Of a DNA stretch of 64,000 nt, positions 31,688-40,439 are shown in pieces. The position numbers and the translations under genes were made by a program. Location: positions 4,273,501 to 4,337,500 of the forward strand of contig KB899087.1 of the NCBI GenBank assembly GCA_000378025.1. The letters are read 5' to 3'. The notes beneath the pieces were generated by a model. That model was not told the DNA's origin. It did no database searches and saw only the letters and a program-made list of their open reading frames with translations. Numbering within the stretch: the first letter of the stretch is position 1; the number at the start of each line of letters is the position of its first letter. Source of the DNA: Xanthobacteraceae bacterium 501b. Its GTDB lineage: Bacteria > Pseudomonadota > Alphaproteobacteria > Rhizobiales > Xanthobacteraceae.

Positions 31688-32365
31688 ATGCATATCGAAC
31701 CCGGCCTGGTGGCCGAAGGAAAGATCTGGCTCAGCTATGTGACGGCGGCCGGCGCCGGCGCTTACACGCTCAAGCTCGTGGCCGACGCCGTGGCCGAGCG
31801 CGGCGTCGTCTCGCTCATCCTCCGCAGCCTTTTCACCACGGCGCTCGTCTTCTGCTTCTTCGAGGTGCTGCCGCATCATCCGGTCGGCGTGTCGGAGGTG
31901 CACCTCATCCTCGGCTCGACGCTGTTTCTCATTTTCGGCGTGGCCCCGGCGGCCATCGGCCTTGCCGCCGGCCTCGCCCTGCAGGGGATTTTCTTCGCGC
32001 CGTTGGACCTGCCGCAATATGGCATGAACGTCACCACCCTGCTGGTGCCGTTGTTCGCACTGGCCTCACTGTCCACCCGACTGGTCGCACCGAACACGCC
32101 CTATGTGGAGATCAAATACCGTCAGGCGCTGGCACTTTCGACCACCTACCAGGCCGGAATCGTGGTCTGGGTGGCGTTCTGGGCCCTCTACGGCCACGGA
32201 TTCACGGTAGAGAACGCTTCGTCGATCGCCTCCTTCGGCGCCGCCTACATGCTTGTAATCATTGTGGAACCTCTGGTCGACCTTGCCGTTCTGGCCGCCG
32301 CCAAGGCGCTCAGCGGGCTGCGCGGGACGCCGCTTTTCGAGCGCCGGCTCTACGACGCGGCGTGA
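31688..32365 (+). CDS. CbiM-like energy-coupling cobalt transporter component
   Basis: Membrane protein of 225 residues starting MHIEPGLVAEGKIWLS. The N-terminal Met-His is the metal-binding start of CbiM/NikM proteins, and the body shows the family segments PHHPVGVSEVHLILGSTL and FGVAPAAIGLAAGLALQG. Control by a B12 riboswitch points to cobalt as the substrate. No CbiN, CbiQ or CbiO gene lies next to it, so it either works alone or uses an energy module encoded elsewhere. ATG 31688 is set by AGGAG at 6 bases. A strong terminator follows. Confidence 0.85.
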   Translation: MHIEPGLVAEGKIWLSYVTAAGAGAYTLKLVADAVAERGVVSLILRSLFTTALVFCFFEVLPHHPVGVSEVHLILGSTLFLIFGVAPAAIGLAAGLALQGIFFAPLDLPQYGMNVTTLLVPLFALASLSTRLVAPNTPYVEIKYRQALALSTTYQAGIVVWVAFWALYGHGFTVENASSIASFGAAYMLVIIVEPLVDLAVLAAAKALSGLRGTPLFERRLYDAA

Positions 32366-32377
32366 CATTTGCGGGCC

Positions 32378-32403
32378 GGGAGGCGCCTTGCGCCTCCCGT
32401 TTC
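32378..32403 (+). terminator. Terminator of the riboswitch-cbiM unit
   Basis: GGGAGGCGC, loop CTT, GCGCCTCCC (perfect 9-base stem, 32378-32398) followed by GTTTCCC. It starts 13 bases after the stop codon. Confidence 0.75.
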
Positions 32404-32442
32404 CCTGCTGAACATCGTCTGTATTGATGCTGCCCGCCTACG

Positions 32443-32476
32443 TGGACAAATTGTCCAAGTCACCGCTCAAGTGACT
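32443..32476. promoter_or_regulatory. Two adjacent palindromes upstream of the copper receptor unit
   Basis: TGGACAAATTGTCCA (32443-32457) is a perfect palindrome around one base, and AGTCAC-N7-GTGACT (32458-32476) follows without a gap. They lie 55-90 bases before the start of the small CPLC gene. They look like regulator-binding sites; I cannot name the regulator. Confidence 0.5.
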
Positions 32477-32530
32477 GTTAACCCTGTGCGAACGCCGCTG
32501 CCGATGCGATGATCGCCTCGGGGATTCGGG

Positions 32531-32926
32531 ATGGCTGGGCGTTCAGGAAGCAGCTGGCTGGGAGTGCGCGCCGTCGCGCTGACGGTGGCGTATGCGCTCG
32601 TCCTGCAGCTGCTGCTGGCCAGTGTTTTTGCGGCCCGTGTCGCCGCCGATCCACTGGGGTCACAAGCCAGCTTCCTCTGCATGAGCGGGCCCTCAGCGGC
32701 TGCGCCGTCGGATGAGGGCGAGGAAGGGCACGCCGTCGCCCATTGCCCGCTCTGCACTTTGCGGGTCGATCTTGCCCTGCCTCCGGTCCTGGTCGCCGAG
32801 TCGGTTGTCCGGCGTCCCGCTTCTCTCGTCGACTGGCCTGTCTCCGTCCCCTGCCGGCGCCCGATCTTGCCGTCCCGCGACGCGCATCATCCGCGCGGGC
32901 CGCCGCTGGTGCTTTTCCTCGTCTGA
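32531..32926 (+). CDS. Small CPLC-motif protein (DUF2946-like)
   Basis: Protein of 131 residues with one N-terminal helix (AVALTVAYALVLQLLLASVFAARVAA), an exported middle part with FLCMSG, and the motif HCPLCTLRVDLALPP, followed by a Pro/Arg-rich tail. This helix-plus-HCPLC plan is typical of DUF2946 proteins encoded beside copper or iron TonB receptors. ATG 32531 follows GGGGA. It precedes the TonB receptor gene by 110 bases and probably shares its promoter. The exact role is unknown; copper binding is plausible. Confidence 0.65.
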   Translation: MAGRSGSSWLGVRAVALTVAYALVLQLLLASVFAARVAADPLGSQASFLCMSGPSAAAPSDEGEEGHAVAHCPLCTLRVDLALPPVLVAESVVRRPASLVDWPVSVPCRRPILPSRDAHHPRGPPLVLFLV

Positions 32927-33036
32927 CAACGGCGCCGCCTCGCGCAGCGCCTTCTTTTGACAAACCGGGACCACCCAAGGGTGCGCCGTCTGGCGCGCCT
33001 ATCCGCAGGTGTGTTCCGCAGACCGATGGAAACGCC

Positions 33037-35319
33037 ATGCAGTCCTCGATCCTGTCTTTTCGCACGCCATCAAGGCGTTCTCCCTGCCGCTCCCTGCTGT
33101 GCCGGTCGACGGCGCTGGCCGGCCCTGTCCTGGCGCTGCTCTGCGTCCCCGCGCTGTTCGCGACGGCGCACGCGCAGGACGCAGCATCCGATATGAGGGA
33201 CGTCCAGCAATTGCCCACCGTCACTGTCGTCGGCCCGGCGGACGGTGGCGCCTCGGCCGCGGCGCTTGACATTACGTATGAGGGCTTCGTGCCCGCCGAC
33301 ACGGGCACCATCTCCGTCCTCGAGGCCAATAACGCCACGCTGTGGACCAGCGATTCGGCCTCGCTGATCGACCGTGTGCCGGGCGGGGCTTCCTGGGGTG
33401 CCGGCGGGGTGTCGAGCCTGCCGGCGGTCAACGGCATGAGCGCCGACCAGGTGCAAGTCTCGATCGACGGCATGCTGTTCGGCCCGGCCTGCCCGAACAT
33501 GATGAACCCGCCGCTGTCCTATGTGAACCCGGCGATGATCGGACAGGTCAAGGTCTATTCTGGCACCGCCCCGGTGAGCCTCGGCGGCGACTATACGGGT
33601 GCACGCATCGACGTGACCGTCGCGCCGCCGACCTTCGCCGAAACGCCGGAAGTGGTCTTCTCCGGCAGCGTGTCGGGCTATTACCGAAGCAACGGCAATG
33701 TCGTCGGTGTCGACGTGAGCCTGAATGCGGCCAATGATGTCGGAAGCATCAACTATACCGGCGGCTGGGTGCAGGCCGACGATTACAAGTCGGGCAATGG
33801 AACGACGATCAAGTCGACGATGTACGAGACCCAGAACCACGCGTTAAGCCTGTCGCGCAAGCTGGACGACGGCCTCGTGAACTTCCAGCTCGGCGGGCAG
33901 TTCATTCCCTACCAAGGCTATGTCAACCAGTACATGGACATGGTCGACAATAAGAGCTTCTTCGTCAACGGTGCTCTTGAGAAGAGCTTCGAGTGGGGCC
34001 AGCTGGAAGCTAACGCCTTCTACAACAATGTGCGCCACACGATGGGCTTTATCGCGCCTGATAAGACCGGCGACATGCCGATGGATACACAGGCCAGCGA
34101 CATGGGCTATCGCGTCGCCGGCACGCTCGAACCGACCGACCGCGACATCGTGCGGATCGGCAACGAGGTATATTATAACCAGCTCGATGACTGGTGGCCC
34201 CCGGTCGAGGGCTCGATGATGATGGGACCGGACACGTTCTGGAACATCAATGACGGCCAACGCCTGCGCGTCGGCGTGTTCGCGGAGTGGGAGCGGGCGC
34301 TTTCGCAGCAATGGACCGCCATTCTCGGCGCGCGCAGCGACGTGGTGTGGATGAACACCGGCGACGTGCAGGGCTACAACGAGATGATGTACGGTGCCAA
34401 TGCCGCCGCCTTTAATGCGCTGGACCACGCCCGCACCGATATCAACATCGATGGCTCGGCGATCCTGCGCTACCAACCGGATGAGGCGCGGCAGCTAGAT
34501 ATAGGCCTCGCCCGCAAGACACGCTCGCCCAATCTCTATGAGCGCTATTCCTGGTCGACTAACGCCATGGCGATGAACATGATCGGCTGGTTCGGCGACG
34601 GCAATGGATATGTCGGCAATATCGACCTCGAGCCCGAAAAGGCCCATACAGCGAGCCTGACCGCCACCTGGCGCGACCCGGTGCGCAAAGCGTGGGAGGT
34701 GCGGGTTTCCCCCTATGCCAGTTATGTCGAGGACTATATCGACGTGCGCCGCTGCGCCCTGCCGGGATGTCTGGCCAACCTGCCGGGCAACGTGACGGCC
34801 ACCGAAGGTTTCGTGTATCTACAGTTCGCCAACTATGACGCCTATCTCTACGGCGTGAACATCGACGGGCGGCTCGACCTCTGGGAGAACCCGACCTATG
34901 GCAAAGGCGTGTTCCGTGGCAACCTGAACTTCGTGCGCGGGCAGCGGGTCGATGGAGTAAATTTATACCACATCATGCCTGTTAACGCGACGCTGGCGCT
35001 CGACCACATCCTCGGCAACTGGACGACCACCGCCGAGGTGCAACTGGTCGGCGCAAAGACCGAGGTGAGCGAGGTGCATAACGAGCTGGAGACGGACGCC
35101 TATGCGTTGTTCAACCTGCGCACCAGCTACCAGCAGGGCCCGTTCAAGCTCGACCTCGGCATCGAGAACCTGTTCGATACCGAGTACGACCTGCCGCTTG
35201 GCGGTGCCAATCTGGTGAACTACCAGGTCTCCTCGATGATGGGCACCTCGCCGGCATGGGGTTATGGCGTGGCCGGCCCAGGCCGCTCCTTCAATGCCCG
35301 GCTGACCGTCTCTTTCTGA
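33037..35319 (+). CDS. TonB-dependent outer membrane receptor, copper type (OprC/NosA-like)
   Basis: Outer membrane receptor of 760 residues with a long signal sequence ending near AHAQD, a plug domain (about 60-210) and a beta-barrel ending in the aromatic RLTVSF. Plug motif GPACPNMMNPPLSYV (Cys152 to Met156) matches the CPNxM copper motif of OprC/NosA proteins. Met-rich stretches (MPMDTQASDMG, MMMGPDTFW, NAMAMNMIGWF) also fit copper. It probably imports copper needed by enzymes such as cbb3 oxidase, whose genes are 4 kb upstream. Codon use is slightly less GC-rich than in the neighbours. Confidence 0.88.
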   Translation: MQSSILSFRTPSRRSPCRSLLCRSTALAGPVLALLCVPALFATAHAQDAASDMRDVQQLPTVTVVGPADGGASAAALDITYEGFVPADTGTISVLEANNATLWTSDSASLIDRVPGGASWGAGGVSSLPAVNGMSADQVQVSIDGMLFGPACPNMMNPPLSYVNPAMIGQVKVYSGTAPVSLGGDYTGARIDVTVAPPTFAETPEVVFSGSVSGYYRSNGNVVGVDVSLNAANDVGSINYTGGWVQADDYKSGNGTTIKSTMYETQNHALSLSRKLDDGLVNFQLGGQFIPYQGYVNQYMDMVDNKSFFVNGALEKSFEWGQLEANAFYNNVRHTMGFIAPDKTGDMPMDTQASDMGYRVAGTLEPTDRDIVRIGNEVYYNQLDDWWPPVEGSMMMGPDTFWNINDGQRLRVGVFAEWERALSQQWTAILGARSDVVWMNTGDVQGYNEMMYGANAAAFNALDHARTDINIDGSAILRYQPDEARQLDIGLARKTRSPNLYERYSWSTNAMAMNMIGWFGDGNGYVGNIDLEPEKAHTASLTATWRDPVRKAWEVRVSPYASYVEDYIDVRRCALPGCLANLPGNVTATEGFVYLQFANYDAYLYGVNIDGRLDLWENPTYGKGVFRGNLNFVRGQRVDGVNLYHIMPVNATLALDHILGNWTTTAEVQLVGAKTEVSEVHNELETDAYALFNLRTSYQQGPFKLDLGIENLFDTEYDLPLGGANLVNYQVSSMMGTSPAWGYGVAGPGRSFNARLTVSF

Positions 35320-35327
35320 ACCGCTCC

Positions 35328-35359
35328 AATGCCCTGCACGCCACCGCGCGCAGGGCATT
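35328..35359 (+). terminator. Terminator-like hairpin after the TonB receptor
   Basis: AATGCCCTGC (35328-35337) pairs perfectly with GCAGGGCATT (35350-35359), 12-base loop, 9 bases after the stop codon. No T-run, so a factor-independent function is not certain. Confidence 0.6.
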
Positions 35360-35468
35360 CCCACAGCTCCCCACACTGGTCTCACCGCCCATCTTTGCCT
35401 AAAGAGGGGTGGACCCTTGGCCTCTTTCGGCCGATAGAACGAAAAACGACGTGTGAGGAGCGCCTGCG

Positions 35469-36728
35469 ATGGAAGCTTCCCGGCAGGGTCCCGCTGAGGG
35501 ACCGCTGAGCGGCATCCGTGTGATCGAACTCGGCAATCTCATTGCCGCGCCTTTCGCCGCGCGGTTGATGGCGGAGTTCGGCGCCGAGGTCATCAAGGTC
35601 GAGGCGCCAGGCGAAGGCGATCCGTTGCGCAAATGGCGCAAACTTCACGAGGGTACCTCGCTCTGGTGGTACCTGCAATCGCGCAACAAAAAGTCTGTCG
35701 CCATCAATATGCGCCTGCCCGAGGGGCAGGAGGTGGTGCGTCGCCTCGTGCGCGACGCTGACGTGCTGATCGAGAATTTCCGTCCGGGCACACTGGAGCG
35801 CTGGGGATTGGGCTGGGATGCGCTGAAGGCGATCAATCCCACCCTCGTCATGGTCCGCATTTCCGGATTCGGCCAGGACGGGCCCTATCGCGAGCGGCCC
35901 GGCTTCGGCGCTGTGGGCGAGGCAATGGGCGGCATGCGCTTCACCACGGGCGAGCCGGACCGGCCGCCGGCGCGCACCGGCATCAGCATCGGCGACTCGC
36001 TCGCCGCCCTGCATGCGGTGATGGGCGCGCTGATGGCGCTTCTCCACATCAAGTCCGGGCGCGGCACGGGCCAGGTGGTCGACGTCTCGCTGTTCGAGAG
36101 CGTCTTCAATATGATGGAAAGCTTGGTCCCGGAATTCGATGCCTTCGATTTCGTGCGCACGCGCTCGGGCGGCGCGCTGCCGGGCATCGCGCCGTCGAAC
36201 TCCTACCCCACCGCCGAGGGCACCTATGTCATCGTCGCTGGCAATGGCGACGGCATCTTCCGCCGGCTCATGGGCGCGATCGGGCGCGAGGATCTCGGCG
36301 GCGACCCGCGCCTTGCTTCCAATGACGGCCGGGTGCGCCATGTCGTGGAGATCGATGCGGCTATTACCGCCTGGACGAGCCGGCACACGCTCGACGAGGT
36401 GACGGAGGCGCTGGACCATGCCGAGGTACCGAATGGGCGCATCTATTCGGTGGCCGACATTGTGGATGACCCGCAATATCTCGCCCGCGACATGATCCTG
36501 CCCTCCACCCTCCCCGATGGCCTGAAGGTCAAGATGCCCGGCATCGTGCCGAAGCTCTCCGAGACGCCCGGCGCGGTGAACTGGCTCGGGCCGGCGCTCG
36601 GCGAGCACACGGCTACCGTCCTTGCCACGCTTGGCTATGGCGAGGCGGAGATTGAGGCACTGGTGGCCAAGGGGGCTGTAGCTAAAGGTACCGAGGCGAG
36701 TGACCCCGACGCGGGAGGGGTGCCATGA
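35469..36728 (+). CDS. CaiB/BaiF family (family III) CoA-transferase
   Basis: Protein of 419 residues that moves CoA between carboxylic acids. Family features are the N-terminal GIRVIELGNLIAAPFAARLMAE, KVEAPGEGDPLR, the catalytic Asp in TGISIGDSLAALHAVMG, and GRGTGQVVDVSLFES. Its stop overlaps the start of an HMG-CoA-lyase-like gene (ATGA), and a NitT/TauT-type ABC transporter follows. This suggests import of an acid, activation with CoA from a donor such as succinyl-CoA, then cleavage. Human SUGCT of the same family uses glutarate or hydroxymethylglutarate, a useful precedent. Confidence 0.9.
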   Translation: MEASRQGPAEGPLSGIRVIELGNLIAAPFAARLMAEFGAEVIKVEAPGEGDPLRKWRKLHEGTSLWWYLQSRNKKSVAINMRLPEGQEVVRRLVRDADVLIENFRPGTLERWGLGWDALKAINPTLVMVRISGFGQDGPYRERPGFGAVGEAMGGMRFTTGEPDRPPARTGISIGDSLAALHAVMGALMALLHIKSGRGTGQVVDVSLFESVFNMMESLVPEFDAFDFVRTRSGGALPGIAPSNSYPTAEGTYVIVAGNGDGIFRRLMGAIGREDLGGDPRLASNDGRVRHVVEIDAAITAWTSRHTLDEVTEALDHAEVPNGRIYSVADIVDDPQYLARDMILPSTLPDGLKVKMPGIVPKLSETPGAVNWLGPALGEHTATVLATLGYGEAEIEALVAKGAVAKGTEASDPDAGGVP

Positions 36729-37684
36729 TCGCCCCGGCCCTCCATTGTGCCGACCTTCCCTCGCATGTGTTCGTCCAGGAAGTGGTGACGCGCGACGGGT
36801 TGCAAATCGAGCCGCGCTTCCTGCCGACCGAGGACAAGGTGGCGCTCATCGATGCGCTCTCGCAGACCGGCGTCGCCAAGATCGAGGTCACGTCCTTCGT
36901 TTCGCCACGCGCCGTGCCGAACCTCGCAGATGCCGGCGCGGTGGCCCGCGCCATCCAGCGCCGGGCGGGTGTGACCTATGTTGCGCTGGTGCCCAATCTG
37001 CGCGGCGCCGAGGCGGCGCTGGAGGCCGATATGGACGAACTGAACCTCGTCCTGTCGGTGAGCGAGACGCATAACCTCGCCAATATGCGGATGACACCCG
37101 CGCAGTCGCTGGAAGGTTTCCACGCCATTGTGGCGGCGGCCGGCACGGCGGCAACGCTCAACGGCTCCATCGCCACGGCCTTCGGCTGCCCTTTCGAAGG
37201 CGCGCAATCCCCCGAGAAGGTGCTGGACCTGGCGGAGGCCTATCTGGCGGCCGGCCTTCATTCGGTCACGCTGGCGGACACGACCGGCATGGCTAATCCG
37301 CGCCAGGTCGCGGGACTGGTCTCCGCCTTTCGCGCGCGTTTCCCCGGCGTGCCGCTGACGCTGCATTTCCACAATACGCGCGGGATGGGCCTCGCCAATG
37401 TGGTCGCCGCGCTGGAGGCGGGGGCGGACCGCTTCGACGCCTCCCTTGGCGGCATTGGCGGCTGTCCGTTTGCCCCCGGCGCGACCGGCAACATCTCGAC
37501 CGAGGACCTCGTCCACATGCTGGAGGCGATGGGGGTCGAGACCGGGGTCGACCTTCCCGCCCTGCTCGCGCTGGCGCGCAGCCTGCCGGCGCTGCTGGGC
37601 CATGACATTCCCGGTCAGGTGGCCAAGGCCGGGCGCAGCGGCGACCTTCACCCCGCGCCGGCGCCTCTGCGCGCTGCCCAGTAG
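36725..37684 (+). CDS. Hydroxymethylglutaryl-CoA lyase-like enzyme
   Basis: TIM-barrel lyase of 319 residues of the HMG-CoA lyase group, which cleave HMG-CoA to acetoacetate and acetyl-CoA. Seen are the first-strand metal/catalytic motif VVTRDGLQIE, the HFHNTRGMGLANV histidines (metal ligands), and the C-terminal signature GIGGCPFAPGATGNISTEDL with the active-site Cys. All key residues are present. It is translationally coupled to the CoA-transferase. A related 3-hydroxy-acyl-CoA substrate cannot be excluded. Confidence 0.88.
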   Translation: MIAPALHCADLPSHVFVQEVVTRDGLQIEPRFLPTEDKVALIDALSQTGVAKIEVTSFVSPRAVPNLADAGAVARAIQRRAGVTYVALVPNLRGAEAALEADMDELNLVLSVSETHNLANMRMTPAQSLEGFHAIVAAAGTAATLNGSIATAFGCPFEGAQSPEKVLDLAEAYLAAGLHSVTLADTTGMANPRQVAGLVSAFRARFPGVPLTLHFHNTRGMGLANVVAALEAGADRFDASLGGIGGCPFAPGATGNISTEDLVHMLEAMGVETGVDLPALLALARSLPALLGHDIPGQVAKAGRSGDLHPAPAPLRAAQ

Positions 37685-37693
37685 GACGACGAG

Positions 37694-38569
37694 ATGGTAG
37701 GAAAGACCATGAACGCCGCTGCCGCGGCCTCTATCGCCCCGGCGTCGCACGACGCGCCGCCGGCGGTGGCGCTCGACGACATCGCCATCAGCTTTGCCGT
37801 CAAGGGCCGGCCAGTGTTCAAGGCGGTAGCGCCGACTTCGCTCCATGTGAGCGAGGGCGAATTCGTCGCCATTGTTGGCCCGACCGGCTGCGGAAAGTCC
37901 ACGCTGCTCAACGCCACGGCGGGCCTGCTGGCGCCGGCGGGCGGCACGGTGTCGATCTTCGGCGAACCACTCGTCGGCCTCAATGCTCGCGCCGGCTATC
38001 TCTTTCAGCAGGACGCGCTGATGCCGTGGAAAACGGCACTCGACAATGTGGCGATTGCGCTGGAGATCGGCGGGATGGGCCGCTCGCAGGCTCATGCGCA
38101 GGCGCAGGACTGGCTGAAGCGGGTGGGCCTTGCTCGCTTCACCGAGCGCTACCCGCATGAGCTTTCCGGGGGGCAGAGAAAGCGCGTGGCGCTGGCTCAG
38201 ATGCTGATCCGCCAACCGAAAATCCTGCTTATGGACGAGCCCTTCGGGCCGCTCGATGCGCAGACGCGACAGATCATGGGAACGCTCCTGCTGCGGTTAT
38301 GGGCGCAGGATCGCAAGGCCGTGCTCTTCGTCACTCACGACCTCGAAGAGGCGATCGCGCTGTCCGACCGCGTGGTCATCATGTCCGCCGGGCCGGAGGC
38401 GCGGATCATCGGCGACTACCCTATCGACCTCGCCCGCCCGCGCGATGCGGCCGAAATCCGGCTCGACCCGCGCTTCCACGAACTGCACCGGATGATCTGG
38501 AACCAGCTCAAGACCGAAGTCGCTAAAACCTATGGCGACGACATGGACGGCGTGGAGGCCTCCTCATGA
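37694..38569 (+). CDS. ABC transporter ATP-binding protein, NitT/TauT type
   Basis: ATPase of 291 residues. Walker A is GPTGCGKST, the Q-loop lies in LFQQDALMPWK, the signature is LSGGQRKRVALAQ, Walker B ILLMDEPFGPLD, and the switch His is in FVTHDLEEAI. The fold resembles SsuB/TauB/NrtD. An ATG five codons downstream (37709) is also possible. It overlaps the permease gene by four bases. It probably powers uptake of the acid used by the upstream CoA-transferase and lyase. Confidence 0.92.
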   Translation: MVGKTMNAAAAASIAPASHDAPPAVALDDIAISFAVKGRPVFKAVAPTSLHVSEGEFVAIVGPTGCGKSTLLNATAGLLAPAGGTVSIFGEPLVGLNARAGYLFQQDALMPWKTALDNVAIALEIGGMGRSQAHAQAQDWLKRVGLARFTERYPHELSGGQRKRVALAQMLIRQPKILLMDEPFGPLDAQTRQIMGTLLLRLWAQDRKAVLFVTHDLEEAIALSDRVVIMSAGPEARIIGDYPIDLARPRDAAEIRLDPRFHELHRMIWNQLKTEVAKTYGDDMDGVEASS

Positions 38570-39360
38570 AGCTTCATCCCGCCAAGCTGCTCTTCCTGCA
38601 GATCCTCGTCGCCGTGGCAGTGCTCGCCATCTGGCAGGTCGGCGCCACGGTGCCGATTGGCGGCGACTATCTCCTGCCCGAGTTCTTTTTCTCCAAGCCC
38701 GGGGATGTACTCTCTCGGGTCGTTGAGCTGTTCGTCACCGGCACGATCTGGAAGCATCTCTGGATCACGCTGACCGAGACCGTGCTGGCCTTCGTCATCG
38801 GCTCGGTGGGCGGCGTCGTCATCGGCTTCTGGTTCGCCCGCAAGCCGGTGGTGGCGGCGGTGTTCGACCCTTATGTGAAGATGGTCAACGCCCTGCCGCG
38901 CGTGGTGCTCGCGCCGATTTTCATGCTGTGGCTCGGCCTCGGCATCTGGTCGAAGGTGGCGCTTGGCGTCACGCTGGTGTTCTTCATCGTCTTCTTCAAC
39001 GTCTATCAGGGCGTGAAGGAAGTCAGCCCCGTGGTGCTCGCCAATGCCAGAATGATGGGCATGAACGAGCGCCAGCTATTTCGCAACGTGTACTGGCCCT
39101 CGGCCATGTCGTGGATGTTCTCCTCACTGCACACGGCGGTCGGCTTCGCGCTGGTCGGCGCGGTCGTGGGTGAATATCTCGGCTCCTCGGCCGGGCTCGG
39201 CTACCTCATCCACCAAGCGGAAGGCGTGTTCGACGTGACGGGCGTGTTCGCCGGCATGTTCATCCTCGCCGCCTTTGTGCTGGTCATCGACTGGTTCGTG
39301 ACGCGGGTGGAGAACCGGCTGCTGGTGTGGCGCCCGCAGGCGGCCAGCGAACAGAACTGA
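38566..39360 (+). CDS. ABC transporter permease, NitT/TauT type
   Basis: Membrane permease of 264 residues with six helices and the BPD_transp_1 coupling loop (VVLANARMMGMNERQLFRNVYWP). It begins MKLHPAKLLFLQILVAVAVLAIWQVG and ends in a short basic tail. The ATG overlaps the ATPase stop (ATGA), and the binding-protein gene follows after 27 bases. It forms the channel of the transporter in this operon. Confidence 0.92.
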   Translation: MKLHPAKLLFLQILVAVAVLAIWQVGATVPIGGDYLLPEFFFSKPGDVLSRVVELFVTGTIWKHLWITLTETVLAFVIGSVGGVVIGFWFARKPVVAAVFDPYVKMVNALPRVVLAPIFMLWLGLGIWSKVALGVTLVFFIVFFNVYQGVKEVSPVVLANARMMGMNERQLFRNVYWPSAMSWMFSSLHTAVGFALVGAVVGEYLGSSAGLGYLIHQAEGVFDVTGVFAGMFILAAFVLVIDWFVTRVENRLLVWRPQAASEQN

Positions 39361-39387
39361 CAACCACAACAAACGGGAGGACATGCC

Positions 39388-40401
39388 ATGAAGATGCGTA
39401 CCCTGTTGCTGGCGGCGAGCCTGCTTTTCCCCGCCTTCGGCGCGGCGCAGGCCGGCGAGATCGAGAAGCCGAACCTGACGCTGGGCGTCGGCGGCAAGCC
39501 TCTGCTCTATTATCTCCCGCTGACGCTGGCGGAGCGACTCGGCTACTTCAAGGATGAAGGGTTGACCGTCGAGATCAACGATTTCGGCGGGGGCTCGAAG
39601 TCGCTGCAGGCACTGATTGGCGGCTCGGTGGATGCGGTGACGGGCGCCTATGAGCACACGATCCGCATGCAGGACAAAAAGCAGGACATCCGCGCCGTCA
39701 TCGACCTCGGGCGCTATCCCGGCATCGTCGTCGGCGTGAGCAAGCGCAAGGCGGACACGATCAAGTCGGTGGCCGACCTCAAGGGCGCCAAGATCGGCGT
39801 CACCGCGCCGGGTTCCTCCACCTATATTCTCGTTCAGTACCTGATGATGAAGAACGGCATGTCGGCTGACGACGCCTCCTTCATCGGCGTCGGCAGCGGC
39901 GCTTCGGCGGTGGCAGCGATGCAGAAGGGCGAGATCGACGTCATCTCGCATCTCGATCCGGTCATATCCAAGCTGCAGGACATGGGCGAGCTGACAGTGG
40001 TGATCGACACCCGCACAACTGCCGGAACAGAAGCGGTGTTCGGCGGCCAGAACCCGGCCGCCGTGCTCTACTTCAAGGAGAGCTTCATCAAGGCCAATCC
40101 GAACACAGTGCAGGCCATGACCAACGCCTTCTACAAGACGCTGAAATGGCTGGAGAAGGCCACGCCTGAGCAGGTGGCGGCGGCGGTGCCTCAGGAATAC
40201 TGGCTGGGCGACAAGGAGCTCTACATCAAGGCCTTCAACGCCTCGCGCGAATCCTATTCCACCGATGGCAATATCGACGAGGCGAGCATGAAGAGCGCGC
40301 TGAACCTCATCACCACCACCGATCCGAAGATCGACCCGGCGAAGATCGACCTGTCCAAGACCTTTGACGGTTCCTTCCTCGCCAAGGCGAAGGCCAACTA
40401 A
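39388..40401 (+). CDS. ABC transporter substrate-binding protein, NMT1/SsuA-like
   Basis: Periplasmic binding protein of 337 residues with signal peptide MKMRTLLLAASLLFPAFGAAQAG. The NMT1/ThiY-type pattern is clear: YYLPLTLAERLGYFKDEGLTVEINDFGGGSKSL, then SVADLKGAKIGVTAPGSSTYI. ATG 39388 follows GGGAGGA. It is the last gene of the CoA-transferase-lyase-ABC operon and ends at a strong hairpin. The substrate is not readable from sequence; a branched or hydroxylated dicarboxylate is inferred from the enzymes. Confidence 0.9.
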   Translation: MKMRTLLLAASLLFPAFGAAQAGEIEKPNLTLGVGGKPLLYYLPLTLAERLGYFKDEGLTVEINDFGGGSKSLQALIGGSVDAVTGAYEHTIRMQDKKQDIRAVIDLGRYPGIVVGVSKRKADTIKSVADLKGAKIGVTAPGSSTYILVQYLMMKNGMSADDASFIGVGSGASAVAAMQKGEIDVISHLDPVISKLQDMGELTVVIDTRTTAGTEAVFGGQNPAAVLYFKESFIKANPNTVQAMTNAFYKTLKWLEKATPEQVAAAVPQEYWLGDKELYIKAFNASRESYSTDGNIDEASMKSALNLITTTDPKIDPAKIDLSKTFDGSFLAKAKAN

Positions 40402-40409
40402 GCGCCCGC

Positions 40410-40439
40410 GAGGACGGCCGGGGCGTCCTGGCCGTCCTC
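40410..40439. terminator. Bidirectional terminator hairpin
   Basis: GAGGACGGCC (40410-40419), 10-base loop, GGCCGTCCTC (40430-40439): a perfect 10-base stem filling the gap between the convergent binding-protein gene and the MocR gene, so it can serve both. Confidence 0.7.

Noticed and set aside
32743-33036. 98-codon N-terminal extension of the TonB receptor
   Set aside because: It overlaps the CPLC gene in another phase and would hide the signal peptide; the start at 33037 gives a normal exported protein.
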